Notes: a model not told the origin generated them from the sequence alone. 7,228 bases of DNA from Candidatus Pelagibacter sp. (GCA_028408025.1 JAOOKL010000029.1:1-7228), one strand, 5' to 3'. Shown: positions 1 through 6,448, counted from the first letter of the stretch. Made by a program: numbers and translations.

Positions 1-935
1 CCTAAATTATAATCTTTTAAATAATCGAAAATATTTAAATAATAAAGAACCAGTAAAAAAAAAAGGAGTGCAATATATTTTTTTATTTCATTTATTTTTG
101 GAAATTTTTTTTCATTTAATGTTGAAACTATATGAAATGGCAAAAAATATAAAAGACAAATTGACGAAAAAATTACTAAGTTTTTTATAATAAATTTTGG
201 TTGATGATACTCCAAAATTAAGTTTATTCTTTGCTCTCCTTCTCCTAAATAAACAGATCCTCCCCAAATATAAAGTAATATTAAACCAGGTATCGAAAAA
301 ATAGCGTAATAAATTATTGAAGTTTTGAGTAAAAAATAATCTTTATTTACAAATGAACTTACTACAAAAAAAATTGGAAAAAAAACTAGATATGGTCTGG
401 TATATAACGCCAAACTTGAAAACAAACAAACTAGGAAAATGTTTAATTTATTTTTATCGATAGCCAAGTAATACTTTATAGATAATATTAAAAATAACCA
501 TCCTAAGTTTTCTGTTAAACCCCAAAATGCTGATGATCTAAAAAATGGTAATATTAAAAAAATACTTGAGTATAGATATGAGTCTAAATCATTTAATTTA
601 TATTTATGTCTCAAGATTTGAGAAAAAATAATTACATTTAATAAAGATAGAATTGTTATTGAAAATTGAAAAGACTCTTGACTATAAGTAAAAGGGTTCA
701 AATAAGCATTGAGTATATGAAACATTGGCAAGCTACCTTCTCCTATTGCACCATAATTATATATGGTTCCTATAAAATCATTTTTGAAAGATAAGATACC
801 TTTCCAAGTAAGATTGATAAAATCAGCCTCGGCTCCACCCCCTACATTTTCTCTATAATAAAAACCTAGAAAATAAGAAAATAATATTAAAAAAAGTATT
901 AGATACTTTAAAAGATCAATTTTCTTATATGTCAT
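1..935 (-). CDS. Polytopic membrane protein, probable GT-C-type glycosyltransferase (3' end beyond window)
   Basis: An open frame begins at ATG 935-933 and runs without a stop through 311 codons to the left edge, so the C-terminus is missing. The translation is strongly hydrophobic, with many membrane segments: about residues 8-27, 91-108, 119-132, 143-157, 164-195, 203-224, 250-270 and 287-303. A non-membrane loop after the first segment carries acidic residues E36 and D38 (GGGAEADF), where GT-C lipid-phosphate-sugar transferases place their catalytic acid. Later stretches TENLGWLFL (141-149) and LALYTRPYLV (175-184) resemble GT39/PMT-like proteins. Inferred role: inner-membrane transfer of a sugar from a polyprenyl-phosphate donor to a glycan or lipid. 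The start is fixed by tandem in-frame TAA codons at 959-954. The gene follows the dioxygenase by 21 nt and is probably cotranscribed. No clear Shine-Dalgarno is seen. An O-antigen polymerase-like or other membrane protein remains possible. Confidence 0.7.
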   Translation of the reverse strand, partial: MTYKKIDLLKYLILFLILFSYFLGFYYRENVGGGAEADFINLTWKGILSFKNDFIGTIYNYGAIGEGSLPMFHILNAYLNPFTYSQESFQFSITILSLLNVIIFSQILRHKYKLNDLDSYLYSSIFLILPFFRSSAFWGLTENLGWLFLILSIKYYLAIDKNKLNIFLVCLFSSLALYTRPYLVFFPIFFVVSSFVNKDYFLLKTSIIYYAIFSIPGLILLYIWGGSVYLGEGEQRINLILEYHQPKFIIKNLVIFSSICLLYFLPFHIVSTLNEKKFPKINEIKKYIALLFFLLVLYYLNIFDYLKDYNL

Positions 936-956
936 GAAATCAAAGATTTTGTCTTA

Positions 957-1823
957 TTAATAGTTTAAAGCTTTATTATAGTTTTTAGGAACTTTAAGAA
1001 TATCTCTTTTTGTTTTTAGATTTTTTCTATAATTTAATTTAAAGTCAAATTTTGGACTTATAGAATTAAAGCCAAATAATTTTTTTTGGTTTGTGTTTAA
1101 TAATCTATAAATTTTTTTTCCACATTTGGTATAGTCCAGTGAAGGTTTTATCCACCATCTTTTATAATGAATAATAAGGCCCCATCTTTCATTGCCAGAT
1201 AAATTCTCACCAATTTGATGCCATGTTTGTCCTAGGAAAAAAATTATAGATCCAGATTTAGCATTTATTGTTTTAAAGTTTTTCTCGATTTTTTTATTTG
1301 TTTTTAAATGATTAATTCTTTTCCCACTCATATGACTTTTCGGCCAAACTCTAGTTGATCCGTTCCTTTTATTAAAATCATTCAAACAGATGATAATTAT
1401 AAGATCAGTTGTGTTTGAAAATTCTTTCATGGGTAAATGACCATCCATATGAATAATATTTTGTTTTTTTTTAATCTTTTTATAATCTTTAAGTTCTTTA
1501 TTTCCTTCATTATTTACACTTTTGCTTGCGATAAAATTATCTAATATAAATTCATCCTTAAAAACTTCTTTTGCAACATTTAACACTATTGGTATATCCA
1601 AAAATTTAGAAAAATTTTTAAAGTCTCTAAAAACTAAATCTTTTATTGTTAATTGACGAGGTGTCACTGAAAAATATTCTTTATTTTTAATATTTTTTGA
1701 ACAAATTTTATTCAAATGATTAATCGAGCTTTTACAATTTCTAAAGCTCAGGCAGTTGTTTACTACTGCATAGCCATTATTTTTTAAATTATTAAATACT
1801 TGATTTTGAATAGATTTTTTCAT
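957..1823 (-). CDS. Phytanoyl-CoA dioxygenase (PhyH) family Fe(II)/2-oxoglutarate oxygenase
   Basis: This 288-residue protein has the layout of the PhyH family. It opens with NNGYAVVNNCLS (15-26). The iron-binding HxD motif is H125-M-D127 (IIHMDGHLP), the core strand region has NGSTRVWPKSH (154-164), and the distal histidine is H202 (TWHQIGENLSG), followed 11 residues later by R213 (NERWG). That spacing matches the iron-binding His and 2-oxoglutarate-binding Arg of human PHYH, so the catalytic set is complete. Members hydroxylate small molecules, lipids, amino acids or sugar-linked groups; the substrate cannot be read here. Its place beside glycosyltransferase genes suggests hydroxylation of a glycan residue or its substituent (inference). 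The gene follows tRNA-Val by 66 nt, ends in tandem TAA TAA and is followed 21 nt later by the membrane protein. No Shine-Dalgarno is evident before ATG 1823. Confidence 0.88.
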   Translation of the reverse strand: MKKSIQNQVFNNLKNNGYAVVNNCLSFRNCKSSINHLNKICSKNIKNKEYFSVTPRQLTIKDLVFRDFKNFSKFLDIPIVLNVAKEVFKDEFILDNFIASKSVNNEGNKELKDYKKIKKKQNIIHMDGHLPMKEFSNTTDLIIIICLNDFNKRNGSTRVWPKSHMSGKRINHLKTNKKIEKNFKTINAKSGSIIFFLGQTWHQIGENLSGNERWGLIIHYKRWWIKPSLDYTKCGKKIYRLLNTNQKKLFGFNSISPKFDFKLNYRKNLKTKRDILKVPKNYNKALNY

Positions 1824-1850
1824 TAAGTAAATTGTTTAAGTAAAGTTATA

Positions 1851-1856
1851 ATTATA
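1851..1856 (-). promoter_or_regulatory. Candidate -10 box for the dioxygenase gene
   Basis: A perfect TATAAT hexamer on the minus strand lies 27 nt before the dioxygenase ATG, in the only sizeable spacer between the tRNA and that gene. No good -35 box is found: the hexamer at a 17-nt spacing reads TTAAAT. In such AT-rich DNA a TATAAT match is cheap, so this is weak evidence. If real, it would let the dioxygenase and membrane-protein genes be expressed apart from the sugar operon. Confidence 0.25.
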
Positions 1857-1889
1857 GTGTTTTAAAATTGCAAATTTAAATTATGATGA

Positions 1890-1964
1890 TGGTGGGACTA
1901 GCAAGGATCGAACTTGCTACCCCTTCGATGTCAACGAAGTACTCTACCAATGAGCTATAGTCCC
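1890..1964 (-). tRNA. tRNA-Val (anticodon GAC)
   Basis: The minus strand folds into a complete 75-nt tRNA. The acceptor stem pairs GGGACTA with TAGTCCC over seven base pairs. The D stem pairs GCTC with GAGT, including one G-T wobble. The anticodon stem pairs CTTCG with CGAAG around loop TTGACAT, which gives anticodon GAC (1930-1932) reading valine codon GUC and probably GUU. The variable loop is GGGTA, and the T arm is GCAAG-TTCGATC-CTTGC. The discriminator is A, and CCA is encoded (1892-1890). The 5' ten bases overlap the 3' end of the glycosyltransferase gene. No factor-independent terminator follows it. Its GC content is far above that of the flanks, as expected for a tRNA in AT-rich DNA. 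Confidence 0.97.
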
Positions 1965-2740
1965 GATTTTATAAAATTTTTTAATTTTAGTTTATATAGC
2001 CAAAATTCAAATCTCTTCAATGAATATTTTAACCTTTTAAATTTGGACTTATTTACATTATACCACTGTCTCATTTCCTTTAAATAAATATTTGTGTTTT
2101 TTGAATAATTGTTCTCATGATGTCGATAATAAGCTAAAGGCTCCTGAATACAGTGAAATTCTTGCTCTAGGCTTAATCTTAAAAAAAAATCAAAATCTCC
2201 AATGATATTGAATTTTTTATTAAATTTTTTTTTCTTGAATAATTTTTTTCTCATAAGCACTGTTAATATTCCAACTTTATAGTCGTTTAGTAACTCTTGT
2301 GTGATTTTTCCATTAGGATATTTTTTTCTAAAATAAAGCTTTGTATTTTTTGTTTTATTATCAAAAATTAATAAATTGGAGAAAACAAAATTTGATCTAT
2401 TTTTGACTGCTACTTTAATTTGTTTTTCCAATTTGATTTTTTTCCACCAATCATCGGTATCACAAAATGATATAAAATCTCCTTTAGCTTTTGATATAGC
2501 TAAATTTCTTGCATCATAAAGCTTTAAAAATTTTTTTGATTTAAAAATTTTTATTCTTTTGTCTGAAAAATTCTTAACAACCTCTACACTCTTATCAGTT
2601 GAAGAATTATCAAAAAATATTAATTCCCAATTTTCATAGGTTTGACTTATTATACTATTGATACTTTTTTTTAAAAATTTATCTCCATTACGACAATTCA
2701 TAATAACAGAAACCTTAAAAGAGTTTTTATTATTTAACAT
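1955..2740 (-). CDS. GT2-family glycosyltransferase
   Basis: This 261-residue protein has a clear GT-A/GT2 fold pattern. VSVIMNCRNGDKFLKKSI (10-27) and SQTYENWELIFFDNSS (32-47) form the nucleotide-binding N-terminus. DARNLAISKAKGDFISF follows at about 76-92. The metal-binding DxD is D94-T-D96-D97, followed by WW. A GDFDFFLRL motif (181-189) stands where family members carry the acceptor-side acidic (ED-like) motif. It should be a cytoplasmic enzyme moving a sugar from a nucleotide donor to a growing surface glycan; donor and acceptor are unknown, though the linked genes suggest a CDP-sugar. There is no C-terminal membrane anchor. ATG 2740 overlaps the upstream SDR stop by 11 nt (ATG...TAA), implying translational coupling. 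The final residues S-G-L and stop TAG are encoded by the first ten bases of tRNA-Val. Confidence 0.9.
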   Translation of the reverse strand: MLNNKNSFKVSVIMNCRNGDKFLKKSINSIISQTYENWELIFFDNSSTDKSVEVVKNFSDKRIKIFKSKKFLKLYDARNLAISKAKGDFISFCDTDDWWKKIKLEKQIKVAVKNRSNFVFSNLLIFDNKTKNTKLYFRKKYPNGKITQELLNDYKVGILTVLMRKKLFKKKKFNKKFNIIGDFDFFLRLSLEQEFHCIQEPLAYYRHHENNYSKNTNIYLKEMRQWYNVNKSKFKRLKYSLKRFEFWLYKLKLKNFIKSGL

Positions 2741-3638
2741 AATAAGAAATTGTTTTTTTTAAACCTGCGCCAATAGAATAATTGTTTTTAAAGTTTAAAA
2801 TTTTTTTTATCTTTTTAATATCTGGACACATTTTTAAGCTTTCATCCTTTCTCATTTTAATTCCACCAAATATTGGTTTTCCTTTTTTGCAAATTAAAAC
2901 GATCTTATTAATGATATCTTTTATTTTAATTGGATATCCAGATCCAATATTTAGTATTTGGCCTTTAGTTTTTGTATTTTCAAAAACTTTCAAAATTAGT
3001 TCAGTTAGATCTTCAATGTAAATAAAATCACGTATTTGCCTTCCATCTGTACAATTAAATTTTTTATTTTTTAATGAATTAATTATTAAATAAGGTATTA
3101 GTCTATTATAATCCTGATTTGGACCATAAGTTTGATACAATCTAAGAATTGTGGCTGGAAATTTTTTTTTTTGGTAAAGATTTAGCAGGTATAAAGTTGC
3201 TTTATATTTTGATAATGCATAAACAGATCTTGGCTTACATTTTATATTTTCCTTATGCGGCTTAAGACTATTCCCGTACTCCAAGCCAGTACCCATTTGT
3301 ACAAAAGACGTGATATTTTTTCTGATAAAAAAATCTGCTAAATTTTTACAACCTAAATAGTGAGAGTTATAAACTTTTTTTTTATGTGAATGGTCTACAT
3401 AACCACCAAGATTTATAACATAATCAAAATTAGATTTAGAGAGTTTTTTATTAATTTCTTTTTTGGAAAAAATATCACAAATAATATATTTTACTTTAGA
3501 TATTTTTCTTTCAGAACGAGGTTTTTTAGTTGATAAACTTGTCACTTGCCAATTCTTTTTTTTTATACATTTTTGAGACAAATGAAAGCCTATGAATCCA
3601 GTTCCACCAACTATAAGAATTTTTTTTTTGTTTTTCAG
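2730..3638 (-). CDS. NAD(P)-dependent nucleotide-sugar epimerase/reductase (extended SDR), non-ATG start
   Basis: This is an extended short-chain dehydrogenase acting on nucleotide sugars. With the start at CTG 3638 it has 302 residues. The Rossmann motif G11-G-T-G14-F-I-G17 follows KNKKKILIV; Thr117 (VQMGTGLEYG) and Y140-x3-K144 (YALSK) complete the catalytic triad. YGPNQ and RDFIYIEDL are typical substrate-side motifs. Placed after rfbG and rfbF, it most likely reduces or epimerises CDP-4-keto-6-deoxyglucose or a derivative; similarity to CDP-abequose/paratose-type reductases is possible but not shown. The start is odd: the first ATG/GTG/TTG in frame is TTG 3581, which lies after the glycine motif. 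Upstream, only CTG 3638, ATT 3644/3620 and ATA 3647/3614 could start before the in-frame TAA at 3662-3660. CTG gives the family-typical M-KNKKKILIVGG N-terminus, 5 nt after the rfbF stop. The end overlaps the GT2 start by 11 nt. Confidence 0.85.
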   Translation of the reverse strand: MKNKKKILIVGGTGFIGFHLSQKCIKKKNWQVTSLSTKKPRSERKISKVKYIICDIFSKKEINKKLSKSNFDYVINLGGYVDHSHKKKVYNSHYLGCKNLADFFIRKNITSFVQMGTGLEYGNSLKPHKENIKCKPRSVYALSKYKATLYLLNLYQKKKFPATILRLYQTYGPNQDYNRLIPYLIINSLKNKKFNCTDGRQIRDFIYIEDLTELILKVFENTKTKGQILNIGSGYPIKIKDIINKIVLICKKGKPIFGGIKMRKDESLKMCPDIKKIKKILNFKNNYSIGAGLKKTISYYVK

Positions 3639-3643
3639 AAAAA

Positions 3644-4318
3644 TTATTTTAAAGTTTTTTTAAGAGTTTCTAGGTCTCTCTTAGTATCAACACATTGCCA
3701 AAAACCATAATGTTTATAGGCTGTTAGACTTTTTAATTTACAAGCTTTTTCAAGAGGTTCTTTCTCCAAGAAAGTGCTATCTTTTTTGATAAATTTTAAA
3801 AATTCAGAGTTTATTACAAAATATCCTCCATTAACCCATCCAACATCAGTCTTAGATTTTTCCTTAAAATAAGTTACTAAATTTTTATTTATTTTTATAA
3901 ATCCAAATCTCGCAGGTGGTCTCACAGATGTTAATGTTATCATCTTTTTATTTTTTTTATGAAATTTAACAAGTTTTCTTATGTTGATGTCGGAAATTCC
4001 ATCTCCGTAGGTAAGCATAAAAGTTTCGTTCTTAAGATATTTGTTTAATCTTTTAAGCCTACCACCGGTCATAGTTTTTTTACCAGTCTCGATTAAATTT
4101 ATATTCCAACCAAACTTATTCTTTTTAAAATAATTTTTAATTACATGGCCTTTATAACCTAGAGCAATATAAAAATCCTTATAACCAAATTTGGCATAGT
4201 GTTTCATTATATGAATCAACAAAGGTTTGCCTTTAACAGGTATCATCGGTTTAGGAATAGTTTTTGTGTATTCTGAAATTCTAGTTCCAAATCCACCAGC
4301 TAAAATAACGACTTTCAT
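3644..4318 (-). CDS. rfbF: Glucose-1-phosphate cytidylyltransferase
   Basis: It makes CDP-glucose and pyrophosphate from CTP and alpha-D-glucose-1-phosphate, the entry step of CDP-6-deoxysugar synthesis in the cytoplasm. The nucleotidyltransferase signature LAGGFGTR (6-13) and lysine K23 (IPKPM) bind the nucleotide. RfbF-specific blocks are MTGGRLKR (83-90), TYGDGISD (103-110) with metal-binding D106, RPPARFGF (133-140), FKEK (151-154), WVNGGYFV (161-168) and GFWQCVDTKRD (205-215). At 224 residues it is shorter than the usual length of about 257. Most of the loss lies between residues 64 and 79, where the Salmonella enzyme as remembered has over 20 more residues, and the rest is at the C-terminus. 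ATG 4318 follows the rfbG stop by one base (TAA-A-ATG). The 3' end holds an A7 run (3655-3661) near its TAA. Confidence 0.92.
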   Translation of the reverse strand: MKVVILAGGFGTRISEYTKTIPKPMIPVKGKPLLIHIMKHYAKFGYKDFYIALGYKGHVIKNYFKKNKFGWNINLIETGKKTMTGGRLKRLNKYLKNETFMLTYGDGISDINIRKLVKFHKKNKKMITLTSVRPPARFGFIKINKNLVTYFKEKSKTDVGWVNGGYFVINSEFLKFIKKDSTFLEKEPLEKACKLKSLTAYKHYGFWQCVDTKRDLETLKKTLK

Positions 4319-4319
4319 T

Positions 4320-5396
4320 TTATTTAATATATTTTTGATATTGTTTTATTTGACTTTTAGAAAAATGAAGTAAAAATTTTTTATTTTTTTTAAATAACGA
4401 AAATTTATACCATTCTAATGTGTAAAAAATAACATTTTTTATATCTAAAACACAACTCCATGCAAATAATTTTTGAGATTTATTTGAATTCAGCCGAAGT
4501 AATCTACTTTCTTTAAATTTTTTGTTTTTAGAATATATTTTCCACTTTATGTTTGGCCAATAAAGTTTACAAATTTTTAGTATTTCTTTAACGGTATAAT
4601 TTTTCGTTGAAAGTTTAGGACCAAAATTAAAAGCTTCTCCAGAATATTTTTTTTTATTACTTATAAATATACCAAGTGATAAATATCCATAAACTACCTC
4701 AAGTACAAATTGCCATGGCCTAGTTGAAAGCGGGTTCCGAATTACTACTGGTCTTCTCTTTTTCCAAAATTTTATGCAATCAGGTATCAGTCTGTCATTA
4801 GACCAATCACCACCTCCAATTACATTACCCGCTCTAGCAATACCAAAAGACAAATTTTTATTATTTTTTAGAAAAGATTTTATATAAGAATGTATAGCCA
4901 ACTCCGCTGAGGCTTTAGATGCGCTATAAGGGTCTTCTCCTCCTAAAATATCATTTTCCTTATACCCTTTTTTAACTTCTATATTTTTATAAACTTTATC
5001 ACTTGTAATAATAATAATTGTACATTTTGATTTTAATTTTCTTAGCGACTCTAAAAGATTGATTGTTCCAAATGTGTTGGCTTTCCAAGTATCTAGAGGG
5101 AATAAAAACGAGTTTTTGACTAAAGCTTGTGCAGCTAAGTGGAAAATAAAATCAGGCTTATTAGATAAAATTACTTTTGAAAGTTTTTTTTGATTAGATA
5201 TATCGAAGTAGTAATTTTTAATATCTTTTTTCAAATTAATTAAATCAAAAAGATAACCTTTTTTAACTTCATCTGATACTCCTATAACCTTAGCTCCAAG
5301 CATTTTTAACCATAACGATAACCAGGAGCCTTTAAATCCAGTATGACCGGTTATAAGAACTTTTTTATTTCTATATTTTACTAAATTACCTAGCAT
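4320..5396 (-). CDS. rfbG: CDP-glucose 4,6-dehydratase
   Basis: It converts CDP-glucose to CDP-4-keto-6-deoxyglucose using bound NAD. From ATG 5396 the protein has 358 residues, the normal family length. Motifs are GHTGFKGSWLSLWL (17-30), which is diagnostic for RfbG among SDR dehydratases; the active-site TSDKVY (131-136) with Thr131, Asp133 and Lys134; the YSASK pair Y157/K161; AGNVIGGGDW (189-198); and RPWQFVLE (226-233). A longer reading from ATG 5417 would add seven residues (MLLRRKL). The shorter start is preferred because it gives an 11-nt overlap with the aminotransferase stop, the same geometry as at the SDR/GT2 junction, a purine-rich AAGAAG sits 7 nt upstream, and the N-terminus then matches family length. 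The stop is one base before rfbF. The product presumably feeds the downstream SDR. Confidence 0.95.
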   Translation of the reverse strand: MLGNLVKYRNKKVLITGHTGFKGSWLSLWLKMLGAKVIGVSDEVKKGYLFDLINLKKDIKNYYFDISNQKKLSKVILSNKPDFIFHLAAQALVKNSFLFPLDTWKANTFGTINLLESLRKLKSKCTIIIITSDKVYKNIEVKKGYKENDILGGEDPYSASKASAELAIHSYIKSFLKNNKNLSFGIARAGNVIGGGDWSNDRLIPDCIKFWKKRRPVVIRNPLSTRPWQFVLEVVYGYLSLGIFISNKKKYSGEAFNFGPKLSTKNYTVKEILKICKLYWPNIKWKIYSKNKKFKESRLLRLNSNKSQKLFAWSCVLDIKNVIFYTLEWYKFSLFKKNKKFLLHFSKSQIKQYQKYIK

Positions 5397-6447
5397 TAAT
5401 TTTCTTCTTAACAACATTGATTAATTTTTTCATTTGATCTACTGGTCCTAAAGTAATTCTTGTGAAATTTTCAAAACCCTTAACACCTGGACCACCCTTA
5501 ACTAAAATCTTATTTTTTTTGAAGGAATTTAATAGTAATTTTTTGGATTTACCAAAATCAACATGGATAAAATTTGCATAAGTGTCAATAAATTTGAAAT
5601 TATTTTTTGTAAGAAAACTTGTTAGAAATTTTTTTCCTTTTTCAGTATTTTTTACGTATCTTTTATACTCGTTACTTTTCAAAAATTCTTCAATGATTAT
5701 TGTTGCGATGGAGTTAATTTCATACATAGGTTTTAGACTAAAAAACTTTTCAGCAATTTTTTTATTTGAGATTAAATAACCCGCTCTGCAGCCTGCTAGT
5801 CCGTAAGCTTTAGAAAAAGTTCTTGCGACTACAAGATTATCATATTTTTTTACAAGGTTTGCAGCTGAAAATCTTGAAAATCCATAATAAGCTTCATCTA
5901 TCAATACAGGTATTTTTTTTCTTTTAGTAATTTTTAAAATTTTTATCACTTCTTTTGTATCAATGATTGTGCCAGTTGGAGAATTAGGATTGGCAAAGAT
6001 AACTAAGGAAATTTTTTTTTTTAATAAACTATGAAATTTTCCTAAATTTAATTTAAGTTTTGTATCATATCCAATTTTAGATTGTTTAACTTTAAAAATT
6101 TTAGAATAAATATTAACCATTGCAAAAGTTGGGGTAAGACAAATAATTCTATCTGATGGTTTTGTAAATAACTCAAAACACAGCCTGATACCGCCATCAG
6201 ATCCAGCAGTCAACACGATTGATCTCTTGGAAATTTTATTTTGTCTCGCGATCATATCGTAAATTTTTTCCATCTCAGGATATGAAGTTAGATGTTCATG
6301 AGTAATTTTGCTCATAATCTTTTTAAAGAAATTTTTTTCAAATCTTGAAACTCTTTCATTTTTGTCTAGGCGTAAATAATTAAGTCTAGTTTTTTTTGGA
6401 CTTCTTTCTCTGAATATTTTTTTTTGTAAATTAGTTTTAATGGTCAT
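5386..6447 (-). CDS. Class I/II PLP-dependent aminotransferase, HisC-like
   Basis: This 353-residue protein is a fold-type I aminotransferase of the histidinol-phosphate aminotransferase group. Visible landmarks are LDKNER (27-32), TAGSDGGI (80-87, cofactor phosphate region), FANPNSPTG (151-159, with the conserved Asn), IDEAYYGF (183-190, Asp184 to the pyridine nitrogen, Tyr187), TFSKAYGLAGCRAGY (210-224, PLP lysine K213 and phosphate-binding R221) and FTRITLGP (328-335, carboxylate-binding R330). Classical HisC transaminates imidazole-acetol phosphate. Here the gene sits in a sugar operon with no his genes, so a dedicated role in making an amino-bearing glycan substituent or precursor is more likely (inference). 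It is not of the DegT/DnrJ sugar-aminotransferase family. The start is one base after the upstream stop (TAA-A-ATG), and the end overlaps rfbG by 11 nt. A relocated genuine hisC cannot be excluded. Confidence 0.88.
   Translation of the reverse strand: MTIKTNLQKKIFRERSPKKTRLNYLRLDKNERVSRFEKNFFKKIMSKITHEHLTSYPEMEKIYDMIARQNKISKRSIVLTAGSDGGIRLCFELFTKPSDRIICLTPTFAMVNIYSKIFKVKQSKIGYDTKLKLNLGKFHSLLKKKISLVIFANPNSPTGTIIDTKEVIKILKITKRKKIPVLIDEAYYGFSRFSAANLVKKYDNLVVARTFSKAYGLAGCRAGYLISNKKIAEKFFSLKPMYEINSIATIIIEEFLKSNEYKRYVKNTEKGKKFLTSFLTKNNFKFIDTYANFIHVDFGKSKKLLLNSFKKNKILVKGGPGVKGFENFTRITLGPVDQMKKLINVVKKKINAR
5404..5409 (-). promoter_or_regulatory. Shine-Dalgarno-like site that favours the rfbG start at 5396
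   Basis: The minus strand reads AAGAAG here, ending 7 nt before ATG 5396 and lying downstream of the alternative ATG 5417. The spacing suits a ribosome binding site for the inner start. It sits inside the aminotransferase C-terminal codons. The match is partial and purines are common in this DNA, so it supports the start choice without proving it. Confidence 0.4.
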
Positions 6448-6448
6448 T

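Noticed and set aside
937..951. Small inverted repeat AAATC-AAA-GATTT between the dioxygenase and the membrane protein
   Set aside because: A 5-bp AT-rich stem with no U tract on the minus strand is too weak for a terminator, and the spacer is only 21 nt.
2782..3021. Plus-strand open frame of 79 codons
   Set aside because: It lies antisense within the SDR gene, which has clear family motifs; low-complexity Phe/Ile-rich translation is what AT-rich antisense gives.
5397..5417. Upstream ATG 5417 as the rfbG start
   Set aside because: It adds MLLRRKL, enlarges the overlap with the aminotransferase to 32 nt and skips the AAGAAG site; ATG 5396 fits the family length and junction geometry better.
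5582..5779. Plus-strand open frame of 65 codons
   Set aside because: Antisense to the conserved C-terminal half of the aminotransferase; no recognisable motif.
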